From Pedobacter sp. SYP-B3415 (GTDB lineage: Bacteria; Bacteroidota; Bacteroidia; Sphingobacteriales; Sphingobacteriaceae): DNA of 64,000 nt. This document shows positions 8,619 to 18,205 of this stretch, one piece after another (the first letter of the stretch is position 1; each line of letters starts with the position of its first letter). A program made the position numbers and the translations under genes. The notes beneath the pieces are model-generated. The model saw only the letters and a list, made by a program, of their open reading frames with translations, ran no database searches and was not told the DNA's origin. The stretch lies in the NCBI RefSeq assembly GCF_004138205.1, contig NZ_RXNQ01000003.1, positions 103,649 through 167,648 of the forward strand, given 5' to 3'.

Positions 8619-8943
8619 ATTTTTACAATACCCGCCCGGATGTCGGAGTCATAAAAACCAAAAGTTCCTGACGCATAAAAGCCCTGACATCCATCAAGGC
8701 TCTTAGTAACTAACCAAACTAATAAATACTAACCAAATATTTACGCTGCAAAGCTACGTGTGCCTTATAAAGACAATGTTAACGAAACATGAATTTGCGT
8801 TCCTCAGATCAAATCCTGAAACCATCGCGGCATCCGGTTCATTGCACGTCTGGCCATATGCGAACATTCGGAAAACAAGCCGGGGTCTTACAGAATAAGA
8901 GCATATATAAATGAGCTCTACTTTTCCCGGTTCACGGCCGCCA
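8619..8943. other. Gene-free stretch with short direct repeats
   Basis: No convincing gene. It holds a tandem-like pair of ACTAACCAAA motifs near 8710-8735 and a small hairpin (AGCCCTGA/TCAAGGCT) near 8678-8700. A minus-strand TAGCTTTG near 8750 resembles a -7 box but lacks a good -33 element. Confidence 0.5.
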
Positions 8944-11751
8944 TCAATCCTGGCCTGCAAGGGGTAATGTGAAGATGAAGGTCGACCCTTTACCCCACTC
9001 GCTTTCTACCCGGATCGTTCCCTGGTGATGCTGAAGAATTTCGGCACAAAGGTATAGGCCGATGCCGAAGCCCGAAATGGAGCGCGTATGGTCTGCCTCT
9101 ACACGATAAAAACGGTCAAAAATACGGCGCTGGTCTTCCGGGTTGATACCAGATCCCTCGTCTTTTACGCTGACTTCAGCATTGTTACCGTTGATTTTAC
9201 AACTCAGCGTGATGTTTGTATTGCGGGGGGCATATTTTACAGCATTGCTAACCAGGTTTGTAATGACCTGGGTGATTTTGTTTTTATCTGCATGTACCTG
9301 AAAATTGTCACATGGTTCAATCTGAAGCCGGTGTTCTCTGGCCAGAAAAACTGCTTCTGACGATATCTCAGTAAAAAGTTCGCTGAGGTAGAAAGTCTCA
9401 AGTTGGAGTTTGATCTTCCCGGATTCCAGGCGTGAAACATCCAGGAAGCCATTGATCAGTGAAGTGAGGCGAATCATCTGATTATGCACTTTGCCCAGCA
9501 TAGAACCCAGTTGTGCGTCGGCCCGTTCATTCGCTTTTTTCTCAAGCATCTGAACATAGGCCCTCGCCGATGTAAGCGGGGTACGCATTTCATGGCTTAC
9601 CATAGCAATAAAGTCATTCTTTCTAATTTCATCAGTTTTACGCTCGGTGATATCCATCATGGTTCCCGAAAAATGCGAAGGCATATTCTCCTGCGCAGGA
9701 AAATATCTTGCTGAAGCTTTCAGCCAGATCTGTTTATGATCAGAACGCCGTTTAACCGGAAATTCCATATCAAGCTCCTGTCCGCCGCTCAGCGCCTGTT
9801 CGATGGCGTCCATCATTTCGCTGCGGTAAGGCTCTTCAATCTGACGCATGGCCATTTTATAGCTCATATATGCATTTTCTTCAAAGCCAAACAAGCTTTT
9901 CAGGCGGCTTGAAGGCACAAACTGACGACTTTCTGCATACAGGCTCCAGGTACCCAGCTTGGCTGATTCTATAGACATATTAAACATCTGCTGTACCTGC
10001 AGCGATGCATTTCGTGCAACGATAGCACTCGTTATTTCCTGGAGGATAACAAGCAGGGAGCGGACATTTCCTGCGCCATCTTTTATAGGATGATATATTG
10101 AATTTACCCAGGCTTCGCGAAGTCCGCCGTTGTGGTGAAGTTTGATTCTCAATTCATTATTAACCCGCGTCTCTCCGCTATGCATGGCCTGCAACAACCA
10201 TTCGCGGATGTGCTGGCCATTAAGCTCCGGCCTGGCATCGGCATGAGGCCGTCCAATCATTTCTTCGGCCGTACGGCCCCATATTTTAAGGACCTCATCA
10301 TTGGCAAGTTCTGTGATCAGGTCTTCGCCGCTCAGCAGCGCCATACCTACAGGTGCATGCTCAAAGATACTTTTGAAACGTTCTTCGCTGTCTGCCAGAA
10401 GGCGGTAGTAATGGTGCAGCTCGCTCTGCGCATCTTTCAACTTTGCATTCGCCGCCACCAGCTCATCATTGGCCTGAAGAAGTTCATCGTTTGTGGCAAG
10501 CTGTTCTTCGTTTATAGCCGTCAGTTCTTCGTTCACGGCCTGTAGCTGCTGTTCACTGTCTTCCAGTTTGAGTCTTGATTCGACCACTTCAGTGATGTCA
10601 ATAACCGTTGCCATAATGGCTTCGACCGTTCCGTCGACTTCGAACAGAGGCTCATACGCAAAATTCACATAGATGCGCTCGAGTTTTTCATTACGACGAA
10701 TGTCTACAGCAACTTCATTCATAGCCACACCCCTACCGTTTTCGAAGATCCCAGCCAGCAGTTCAGGAAATGGCTGATCAATGAGTTCCGGAAAAACATC
10801 GAGCAGGCGGCTGCCAATCATTTCATCCGTCGTGCGCGCCCATATGCCGAGCATGGGAGTATTTGCAATCTCGACCCTCAGCTCGCGTCCTTTTAAGACC
10901 GTTATGCCGATCGGTGCCGCCATGACCATGTTACGCAGGCGGTTTTCATTGTAAGCGATTTGCCGGCGCGCACGAATCTGGTCGCTTACCTCGTATGCCA
11001 CGATCATAATGGAGATCCGGCCATCAATGTCTCTGATTGCCTGGTAAACAAAATTGAAAAAGTATTCGCCCAGCACGCCATTTTTCATGATCAACGCTCT
11101 TGTTTCGTTGCCATGATAACTTTGCCCGGTGCGCATAACACCATGAAGGATCTCCAAAAATTGCTGGCCTTCTAATTCGGGAAGACCTTCTGCCAGCGGC
11201 TTGCCTACAACCGAGTTCTCTTTACCCCAAAGATCGAGCATCAAGGGATTCGCCATTGTAATCTGCAGATCGGGACCTTCAAGCAGGCCGATCGCCATCG
11301 GCGCCTGCGCCATAACTTCACGGAACTGGGCCTCGGCCTGGGCAGCCCGAAGACGTGCATGAACGCCATCGGTAACATCTGTGGCCGTATGCAGAATGCA
11401 GCGTGTCTTGCCGGCATGGTCTTTCACGGCCCGGTACTCAAAATCAAAATACCGCTGCGTTGGTAGGCCGTTTCTTAGAAGCGTAGCCGGCATCTGCGAA
11501 CCCGAATACGTTTCTCCCGTGCGCCAGACGTTTTTTAACAAGCCGATAAAGACCTGTTCTGCCAGCTCCGGCACCGCTTCTGCAAGCGGCATTCCGACAA
11601 CCGAGCGGTCTTTATCCCAGAAAGAGAGCATCTCGTCGTTTGCCATTTCGATGACGATGTCTTCTGACGTATATACTGCGGTGGCATTCGGCGAAAGCGA
11701 AAGCACAGCCAACAAGTCATGGGAACTGAGAGATCGTCTAGAAGTATCCAT
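8944..11751 (-). CDS. Sensor histidine kinase with five PAS domains
   Basis: A 935-aa cytoplasmic-type kinase with no signal peptide or membrane segments. In order: PAS domains at about 12-130, 140-260 and 270-390; a coiled coil at about 395-455 (EELTAINEEQLATNDELLQANDELVAANAKL); PAS4 at about 465-585; PAS5 at about 590-705; a HisKA domain with phospho-acceptor His near 720 in VSHEMRTPLT; and HATPase_c with an N-box (NLVSNAVKYAP), DEGSGI and GFGIGLYL. The first four PAS units share an APxGxxxLxG..L..E.AN pattern and probably arose by duplication. No receiver domain or adjacent response regulator is present. The signal is unknown; redox, light or a small ligand are all possible. Confidence 0.88.
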   Translation of the reverse strand: MDTSRRSLSSHDLLAVLSLSPNATAVYTSEDIVIEMANDEMLSFWDKDRSVVGMPLAEAVPELAEQVFIGLLKNVWRTGETYSGSQMPATLLRNGLPTQRYFDFEYRAVKDHAGKTRCILHTATDVTDGVHARLRAAQAEAQFREVMAQAPMAIGLLEGPDLQITMANPLMLDLWGKENSVVGKPLAEGLPELEGQQFLEILHGVMRTGQSYHGNETRALIMKNGVLGEYFFNFVYQAIRDIDGRISIMIVAYEVSDQIRARRQIAYNENRLRNMVMAAPIGITVLKGRELRVEIANTPMLGIWARTTDEMIGSRLLDVFPELIDQPFPELLAGIFENGRGVAMNEVAVDIRRNEKLERIYVNFAYEPLFEVDGTVEAIMATVIDITEVVESRLKLEDSEQQLQAVNEELTAINEEQLATNDELLQANDELVAANAKLKDAQSELHHYYRLLADSEERFKSIFEHAPVGMALLSGEDLITELANDEVLKIWGRTAEEMIGRPHADARPELNGQHIREWLLQAMHSGETRVNNELRIKLHHNGGLREAWVNSIYHPIKDGAGNVRSLLVILQEITSAIVARNASLQVQQMFNMSIESAKLGTWSLYAESRQFVPSSRLKSLFGFEENAYMSYKMAMRQIEEPYRSEMMDAIEQALSGGQELDMEFPVKRRSDHKQIWLKASARYFPAQENMPSHFSGTMMDITERKTDEIRKNDFIAMVSHEMRTPLTSARAYVQMLEKKANERADAQLGSMLGKVHNQMIRLTSLINGFLDVSRLESGKIKLQLETFYLSELFTEISSEAVFLAREHRLQIEPCDNFQVHADKNKITQVITNLVSNAVKYAPRNTNITLSCKINGNNAEVSVKDEGSGINPEDQRRIFDRFYRVEADHTRSISGFGIGLYLCAEILQHHQGTIRVESEWGKGSTFIFTLPLAGQD

Positions 11752-11915
11752 TCATCAAAATTTTCGGCCTAAAATAGCAATTATTTAAGCATTCCGGCCG
11801 CAGGGTTCTCCCGTAGGCCTAAGAAAGTTCTTTGAGTAATTATTCTGAATAAAACCGCTTTGACGAAACGTATAATTTAAAGAAACTGCCCCCATTTGCA
11901 TGGCGGGCAGTCTGA

Positions 11916-14900
11916 TTACATGCCTGTAGCCTGATCCGGGGCGGCAACAGCCGGTGGCATCAGTTTGTAAATAACCGGGGTAACCACACGCGAGAGCAGC
12001 GTGGAGCTGATCAGCCCGCCGATCATGACAATAGCCAGCGGTGATATCAGCGGATTTGTTGAAATCGCTATTGGTATCAATCCGCCAATGGCCGTCAGGG
12101 TGGTGAGTATAATGGGCAGAAACCTGACCTCGCCGGCTTCGCGGATGGCCTCATCGAGCGACATACCTTCCTGGCGAAGCTGGTTTGTAAAATCCACAAG
12201 CAGGATCGTATTTTTTACCTCGATACCCGCCAGCGCGATCATTCCCACCACGGCAACAAATGAGAGCGTATTTCCTGTGATGAGAAGCGAAAGCACGGCA
12301 CCTACAATACCAAGCGGGATCACCGAAAGAACGATCAGTGTGCTCTTGAACGTTTTGAATTCAAGTACCAGTACGGCCACAAACAGGAATACCGTGACAA
12401 TAATGATGCTGCCAAAACCACCGAAAGAACGTTGCCTGCTTTCCACCTCGCCACCCATTTCGAAGCTGTACCCAGCAGGAAGTTTATATCCCTCGAGGCG
12501 CGTCTGCACATCGCTGACCACCCGGTCTGTCAGATAACCCTTCTTCACAAAGGCTGTTACAGAAACTGTTCGCGTCTTATTATAATGATTGATGGTAAGT
12601 GGAGAGGTTTGCAGCCTGAAGTCTGCCAGTTGTGCCAGCGGAACTGCGGTGCCCTCCAGGTTGTTTATATACAGTGTCTTCAGGACGTTGAAGTCGGGAT
12701 ACATTGGCCTCGGCACAGACAGGAGGATATCATAATCATCGCCGCCAGCATCAGGATTGGTGAATTTTCCGAGCGTAAGGCCGGCCACTGCCAAACGTAC
12801 AGTGCGGTCTATGTTGACTGTGGGGATACCGAGTGACAAGGCCTTTTCCTTATTGATATCGACCTTTATATCTGATTTCAGATTTCTGACCGGATTGTTT
12901 ACATAGATGGTTCCGGGCGTCCGGTTTAACATTTGCTCAAGATCTACGGCAAGCCTGCGCAAAGTATCTAGGTTATCACCCAACAGACGTACCTCTACAG
13001 GCGCAATTACAGGGGGGCCCTGTTCAAAATTTTTCACCTCAATCTTTGCTCCGGGATAAGGTGTCCATTTCTGCCGGAGGCTTTCAACAATCGCCTGTTT
13101 CCGGTCTGTTCCGGTGCCTGGGTCAAGCTGCACAAATATCTCAGCGAAATCACTGCGTTCGTTTTGCTGGATAACGTTATAGTAGATCCTCGGGTTCCCC
13201 TTCCCTACATTCGTTGCGAAATAACGCATTTCCGGAACCGCAGCCAGCTCCTTTTCAATTTTACGCGTAACACTATCGGTATAAGCCAGGTTTGACTGCA
13301 GCGGTGTTACGATATTGATCAGAAACTGCGGTTTCTCCGATTGGGGAAATAAGCTAAAGCCGACAACAGGAAATAATGCCATCGAACCGGCGAAAATCAG
13401 GATGGCCGCCAGTACGGTCATAACAGGGTGTTTCAAGGCCACATTTAACAGTGGCGCGTAAGTTTTGTGAATACCTCTTTTAAATGCGCGCAAAAACAGG
13501 TTGCCTTCGGGATGCCCGGCGTGGCTTTTCAGCAGCCTGCTTGAAAGAAAAGGAACAACTGTCAGCGCCACCACCATCGATGCTATAATGCAGGCGATTA
13601 CGGCCGCCGGCAAACTTCTTATAAAATCACCTGAAGCTTCGGGCAGAAACAGCAGCGGCATAAAGGCAATCATCAGGGTAGCGGTGCAGCCGATTACCGC
13701 TACGCCGATTTGTTTCGTTGCCATCAGTGTAGCATTCATTCTGCTGTGTCCATCCCGCAGCCAGCGCTCTATATTTTCTACAACAACGATACTGTCATCG
13801 ACCAGCAGGCCGAGTGCCACAACCAGTCCGACAATACTCAGTTGATTCAGATCGAAGCCCAACACGTTAATTATGACAATGCCAATAGCGAGCGACAATG
13901 GAATAGAGATCATCACCACCGTTGCAGCGCGCAGGCCGAGCGGCAGCAGCGTGACCGACACGAGCAGAATGGCGATGAGAAAGTATGTTCCCAGTCCGCT
14001 AAGCCGGTTATTCACATTGTCGGCCTGATCAAAACTCAGTTTCAAATCAATGTTGGCGGGTAAAGTCTTTTTGAAATCTTCAATGACCGGAAGATAAGCC
14101 TCCTGAGTGCGGCTGATATTTTCCCCGGGCTTCTGCGCCGCAACAACAAATGCACTCCGGTAGCCATTCAGGCGCGTAATATGCGTTTCAGGCGCATAAT
14201 CGAAGTAAACGTCTGCCACGTCGCCGAGCTGAACATTTTTCCCTCCGGCGCTGGCTACAACCGTCGCTTTGATTTCTTCAAGACTTTCATAATTGCCGCT
14301 GGTTTTGATATTGAAAGACTTGGTACCCTGGTTAATGCTTCCACCCGGGATATTTGCGAGTTCGCTCTGTATCGCATTGCTGACCGTTCCAATAGGCAGT
14401 CGCAACTGGGCGAGTTTTGCGGGGTCAAGGTCTATCCGTACCAGCCGGCCAGGCATGCCTGCTATCTCCACATTTTTCAGAAAGGGAATTTTTTCCAGGC
14501 GTTCCTGCAGGTCTTCGGCGGCTTTTTGCAGTTTTTCACGGGAGGCGTTCATCGATACAAGACCAACCTGCAGCACATTGACGTCGGTCGGGGAAATTTT
14601 CTGGACCTCAAGACTGAACAGGTCTGCCGGCAGACTGCTCCGCAAGGCATTGACCTCGCGCACAAGCTCCTGGTATTTGTCGTCTACATTTGCTGCGTAT
14701 TTGCTTTCTACCGCTATCACAGCCAGACCGTCTTTTATAGTTGTCTTGATCTCCTTGATGTCGTCGAGTGCATAGATTTTCTTTTCGATGGGTTTGACCA
14801 CGAGTTCTTCCATATCCTTCGGACTGGCACCGGGATAGACTGCAACAATTGGGAAATTCGGCGCCTTGATGTCCGGATCTTCTGACCGGGGCATATTCAA

Positions 14901-14987
14901 TATAGTGGTAACACCCAGCACCGCCACCATGATAAACATGATAAGTGTAAACTGGTAATTTTTTACAGCGTATTCTGAGATTTTCAT
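11916..14987 (-). CDS. RND efflux transporter permease (AcrB/MexB type)
   Basis: A 1023-aa inner-membrane proton-driven pump subunit. It shows the internal two-fold layout of RND proteins: TM1 at about 12-30, a large periplasmic loop, a bundle at about 335-490 with the proton-relay pair in GLLVDDSIVVVENIERW, a second loop, and a second bundle at about 845-1005 (GMIALAGIEVKNTILLVDF). It is the third structural gene of a tetR-tolC-MFP-RND operon, starting 11 bp after the adaptor gene's stop. Whether it exports drugs, solvents or metals is not determined; the subunit looks intact. Confidence 0.93.
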   Translation of the reverse strand: MKISEYAVKNYQFTLIMFIMVAVLGVTTILNMPRSEDPDIKAPNFPIVAVYPGASPKDMEELVVKPIEKKIYALDDIKEIKTTIKDGLAVIAVESKYAANVDDKYQELVREVNALRSSLPADLFSLEVQKISPTDVNVLQVGLVSMNASREKLQKAAEDLQERLEKIPFLKNVEIAGMPGRLVRIDLDPAKLAQLRLPIGTVSNAIQSELANIPGGSINQGTKSFNIKTSGNYESLEEIKATVVASAGGKNVQLGDVADVYFDYAPETHITRLNGYRSAFVVAAQKPGENISRTQEAYLPVIEDFKKTLPANIDLKLSFDQADNVNNRLSGLGTYFLIAILLVSVTLLPLGLRAATVVMISIPLSLAIGIVIINVLGFDLNQLSIVGLVVALGLLVDDSIVVVENIERWLRDGHSRMNATLMATKQIGVAVIGCTATLMIAFMPLLFLPEASGDFIRSLPAAVIACIIASMVVALTVVPFLSSRLLKSHAGHPEGNLFLRAFKRGIHKTYAPLLNVALKHPVMTVLAAILIFAGSMALFPVVGFSLFPQSEKPQFLINIVTPLQSNLAYTDSVTRKIEKELAAVPEMRYFATNVGKGNPRIYYNVIQQNERSDFAEIFVQLDPGTGTDRKQAIVESLRQKWTPYPGAKIEVKNFEQGPPVIAPVEVRLLGDNLDTLRRLAVDLEQMLNRTPGTIYVNNPVRNLKSDIKVDINKEKALSLGIPTVNIDRTVRLAVAGLTLGKFTNPDAGGDDYDILLSVPRPMYPDFNVLKTLYINNLEGTAVPLAQLADFRLQTSPLTINHYNKTRTVSVTAFVKKGYLTDRVVSDVQTRLEGYKLPAGYSFEMGGEVESRQRSFGGFGSIIIVTVFLFVAVLVLEFKTFKSTLIVLSVIPLGIVGAVLSLLITGNTLSFVAVVGMIALAGIEVKNTILLVDFTNQLRQEGMSLDEAIREAGEVRFLPIILTTLTAIGGLIPIAISTNPLISPLAIVMIGGLISSTLLSRVVTPVIYKLMPPAVAAPDQATGM

Positions 14988-14998
14988 ATGTGGCGTTG

Positions 14999-16045
14999 TT
15001 AAGGTCTGGTAATTTTTATGGCTGAGCCCTGATCGAGATAGGCGCTGCCGGAAACGATCAGGTATTTTACACCCTCGAGCCCCGAGCGAACGTATACCTG
15101 GTTATTCTCAATTCCGCCGATGCTTACATGAACTTTCCGGGCCTTCCTGCGGTCGTTTGTTACAAAAACATAGCCTTTCCCTGCGTCCCCGTCGAGTAGT
15201 GCATCGTACGGAATTGTCCAGCCTTTACTTTCACTTGCTGGATAAATCTTTGCCCGCCCAAAAAGCCCGCTCGCCAGCTTTCCCTGTTTTGCGTTAAAGC
15301 TCAGTTCGGCAGCAAAGGTTCCCGAAGCCGGGTCAATACCCTCACCTTTCTTTGTCAGCATGGCCGGCCAGGTAGCACCTCCGGTTGCATCTGAGCTGAT
15401 CTCTGCCCGATCCCCGATGCGTAAGGATGCCCATTGTTTATCGCTAAGGCCCACTTTGAGTAACCATTTACCCGCACCGGCGCCGTTTACAAGCAGCACC
15501 GGGGTGCCGGGACTTACAACCTGCCCTGCGTTCACGTATTTTTTTAGTACAAAGCCATTGGCTGCGGCACGTATTTCAGAAAAATTGCGGTTAAATCCCG
15601 CCACTTGCTGCTGCTGCCTGGCAACGTCAAGTGCAGTTTTTGCGTTCTGAAGCTGCTCAAGTGTAGCCACGCTATCGCGGTACAGTGCCCGCGCCCGGGT
15701 GTAATCGCGTTCCGCTTTCTGCAGAGACAAGCCGGCCTGTTGGGCCTGCGCCCCCACCTCGGTCAGATTAAGCGTGGCCAGCAACTGGCCTCTCTTTACC
15801 GCATCGCCCTCTTTTACAAATATGCTGGCAACAAGCCCCCCGGTCTTGAACGCGAGCGGCGTTTCATCGTCTGTACTGAATATGCCCGATGTTTGGATGG
15901 CGGCTCCCGGGGCTTCCTGGCGTAGCGCTACGACGGTTACCGGGATCTCTGGTGCTGCAAAACTGTCTTTTTCTTTTTTTTTTTGAGAGCAAGCAGCCAG
16001 TGTAATGGCCAGCACGAAGCCGGCCTGTATAATTTTTGATTTCAT
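14999..16045 (-). CDS. RND efflux periplasmic adaptor (membrane fusion) lipoprotein
   Basis: A 348-aa adaptor linking the RND pump to an outer-membrane channel. The lipobox LAAC gives a lipidated Cys19. It has a biotinyl-lipoyl half-motif (ASIFVKEGDAVKRGQLLATL), an alpha-helical hairpin (about 95-155, QAGLSLQKAERDYTRARALYRDSVATLEQLQ), a second lipoyl half (GFVLKKYVNAGQVVSPGTPVLLV), and C-terminal beta-barrel and membrane-proximal domains. It starts 8 bp after the tolC stop and ends 11 bp before the pump gene. Confidence 0.92.
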   Translation of the reverse strand: MKSKIIQAGFVLAITLAACSQKKKEKDSFAAPEIPVTVVALRQEAPGAAIQTSGIFSTDDETPLAFKTGGLVASIFVKEGDAVKRGQLLATLNLTEVGAQAQQAGLSLQKAERDYTRARALYRDSVATLEQLQNAKTALDVARQQQQVAGFNRNFSEIRAAANGFVLKKYVNAGQVVSPGTPVLLVNGAGAGKWLLKVGLSDKQWASLRIGDRAEISSDATGGATWPAMLTKKGEGIDPASGTFAAELSFNAKQGKLASGLFGRAKIYPASESKGWTIPYDALLDGDAGKGYVFVTNDRRKARKVHVSIGGIENNQVYVRSGLEGVKYLIVSGSAYLDQGSAIKITRP

Positions 16046-16053
16046 GATGCGTA

Positions 16054-17432
16054 TTATTGAATGGGGTAAGAAGCTGTTTCACGTTCAAGTTCTGCTGCAT
16101 TGATCAGCACCTTGTAGAGATTAATATTGACGGCGAGTCGGGCAGCCGTCAGCTGGTTGCGGGCATCTACCGTTTCAATGAAGGTATTGCTGCCGGCCTT
16201 ATAGCCTTTTTCAAGCAGACGCTGGTAACTGGCCGCGGCCCAAGTTGCCTGAGCGAGGAACCGTAAGTTCTCCAGGCATAAATCAAGTTGTTTTGTGCGG
16301 TTTTGCTGCTTAATTCCAGCTGCCGCGCGGCCAGTTCCCGGTTCAGGCCGGCATTTTTTGTGTCAAGCGATGACTGCCTGATCTTCAGCCGGTTTCTGTT
16401 CCCGGTAAACACGGGTATCTCAAGCTAAATCCCCGCCAGGTAATATCTTGCGTTGCTATTGAAGCGAAAACCCTCGGCCTGGCTGCCCACGTCAATGAAC
16501 CCGTTTATTCTTGGCACCCAGAAATTGCGGTTCATCCGATCCGCCGTCTCGCTGATAGCAACGGCTTTGTCAAGTGCCTTTAACTCCTCCCGGCCCGCAG
16601 CTGGCGTATCAACTTCGCCTGTTGGCATGACTGATGCCAGCCTCTCTTTCGCTTGCGAATCTGGCGCAATGTCTGAGGAAGCCGGCTTGTTCAACAAGAA
16701 ATTGAAGTAAGCCGCGGCATTCGCGGCGTTTAGCCGGGCAGCATTCAATTGGGCATCAACCTGCTCGGCTTCGGCATTGGCACGCAAAACGTACGCAGGA
16801 AGCCCTTTTCCATTTTTCAACAGGGCCTCATTCACGCGCCTGCCCTCAGCAGCAAGCATGGCGGCCGACTCATATATACCGATCGCCTCATGCGCACTCA
16901 GATAATTGTAATAAGCAGCTTTAATATCTTTTGCCAGCTCGCGTTTGTAAATAATAACTTCAAACTCCTGGATACCTAGTTGTGCCTCCTGAATTTTTTT
17001 GTTATAGCCCAGGTCGGTGTTTAAAATCGGCACTGCTGTATGCAGTTTCGCATCATAAAAATTGTTCGGAAAAAAGGTCTGCGAAACATTGGCGATTTGT
17101 GGAAAGTTTTCCGTGCCGGTTAGCTGGTTTAATGAACTGTACACCGGATTAAGAAGATCGCCAACAGGCAGGTCTATCGACCGGCCGCCCTGTCCGCTTT
17201 GATAGGCCGCCTGGAAACTGATAGCGGGCAGGTACATGCTTTTCGCTACCTGAAGCGCATTTACCGCCTTTTGCAGCGAGACCTGTTTTTGCTGCAGAAC
17301 AATATTGCTGCGAAAGCCTTCGCGCACATACCCATCAACTACATCCTGCCGGGCCTGAGCAGCCACCGGCACAAGCAGACAAACCCGGAAAAACAGCTTC
17401 GTCAGCCATTTAAAATTAATCATTGTTGACAT
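16054..17432 (-). pseudogene. TolC-family outer-membrane channel, disrupted by an amber codon and a frameshift
   Basis: The intact N-terminal part (17432 to 16428) encodes a signal peptide and TolC/OEP helices. An in-frame TAG at 16425-16427 interrupts the motif between YYLAGI and LEIPVFTGNRNRLKI, where related proteins have a sense codon. The same frame then continues to about 16252, where one base appears to be missing; the shifted frame resumes perfectly TolC-like sequence (AASYQRLLEKGYKAGSNTF, then VDARNQLTAARLAV) and ends at TAA 16054-16056, 8 bp before the adaptor start. The span of 1379 bp is one base short of 460 codons, a normal family length. Decay or sequencing/assembly error are both possible. 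Confidence 0.85.
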
Positions 17433-17444
17433 CGTTTATTTTAA

Positions 17445-17455
17445 TAACAGTGTTA
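17445..17455. promoter_or_regulatory. Probable TetR operator upstream of tolC
   Basis: TAAC-AGT-GTTA, a TAAC-N3-GTTA dyad 13 bp upstream of the tolC start. The same dyad recurs upstream of tetR (18134-18146), the pattern expected of an autoregulated TetR controlling the efflux operon. Confidence 0.55.
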
Positions 17456-17473
17456 AGTTAAGTTCAAAATTTT

Positions 17474-18109
17474 TTAGTTTATTCTTTCAAGCATTTTTAC
17501 AAATGTTTCAAATACATAGGTTCGTTTCGGTATAACAAGCCCGGGAATCATGTCTTTTTTATCTACCATATGCTCAAGCCTTTTTGTAGCGCTCAGGGTG
17601 CAAAGTCCATGAACCATGCTCCATATGGTCAGCGACAAGCCATGCGGCTCAAAACCCTTAAAATAACCGCTCTGCTGACAGGCAAGGATGGTCTGGTAAA
17701 GTCCGCCGTAGGTTGTCATACCCTCCTCCCACTCACTATCAGACTTAAAGCACAGCTCGACCGGTTCTTCCATGACAAACATAAGATCATAATAGTCACG
17801 GTTTTGCTCGGCAAACTCGAGATACATCCTGCCCATCGCTTTCAGCCGCTCAAACGGTTCTTCCACATGCTGCAAGGCACTGAATTTATCCTGCATCAAC
17901 CTGAACCCTTCCTGGTGCAGTGCAAACAGAATCTCGTTCTTGTCTTTGTAATAGAGGTAAATTGTTGTCGGACTGAATTCAATCAGTTCTGCAATATTAC
18001 GCATGGAAGTCGCAGTGAATCCTTTCTCACTGAACAATCTTTTGGCAGCATCAAGTATCGCCTTTTTCAGATCCTCCTTAGCCCTCGATTTTCTTTCCTT
18101 AATTCCCAT
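17474..18109 (-). CDS. TetR family transcriptional repressor of the efflux operon
   Basis: A 211-aa regulator. The N-terminal helix-turn-helix is typical of TetR_N: KKAILDAAKRLFSEKGF, then ATSMRNIAELIEFSPTTIYLYYKDKNEIL (about residues 14-60). A ligand-binding helical domain follows (about 70-211) with FEQNRDYYDLMFVMEE. It lies 41 bp upstream of tolC on the same strand. TAAC-N3-GTTA dyads flank it on both sides, suggesting repression of itself and of the pump genes, relieved by a pump substrate. Confidence 0.92.
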   Translation of the reverse strand: MGIKERKSRAKEDLKKAILDAAKRLFSEKGFTATSMRNIAELIEFSPTTIYLYYKDKNEILFALHQEGFRLMQDKFSALQHVEEPFERLKAMGRMYLEFAEQNRDYYDLMFVMEEPVELCFKSDSEWEEGMTTYGGLYQTILACQQSGYFKGFEPHGLSLTIWSMVHGLCTLSATKRLEHMVDKKDMIPGLVIPKRTYVFETFVKMLERIN

Positions 18110-18133
18110 GTTCTATTGACGTGGTAAAACTAA

Positions 18134-18146
18134 TTAACACCGTTAA
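18134..18146. promoter_or_regulatory. Probable TetR operator upstream of tetR
   Basis: TTAACACCGTTAA, a perfect TTAAC-N3-GTTAA dyad 24 bp upstream of the tetR start; it matches the core of the dyad at 17445-17455. Confidence 0.55.
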
Positions 18147-18205
18147 CTTATCCAAAAGAAAAGGGAGAAAAATTTTTCTCCCTCATCATCCGGTTAATAA
18201 TTTGA

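Noticed and set aside
14181..14885. 234-codon plus-strand frame opposite the RND pump gene
   Set aside because: Antisense shadow of a well-supported RND permease; composition (many Cys, Phe, Arg) is not protein-like.
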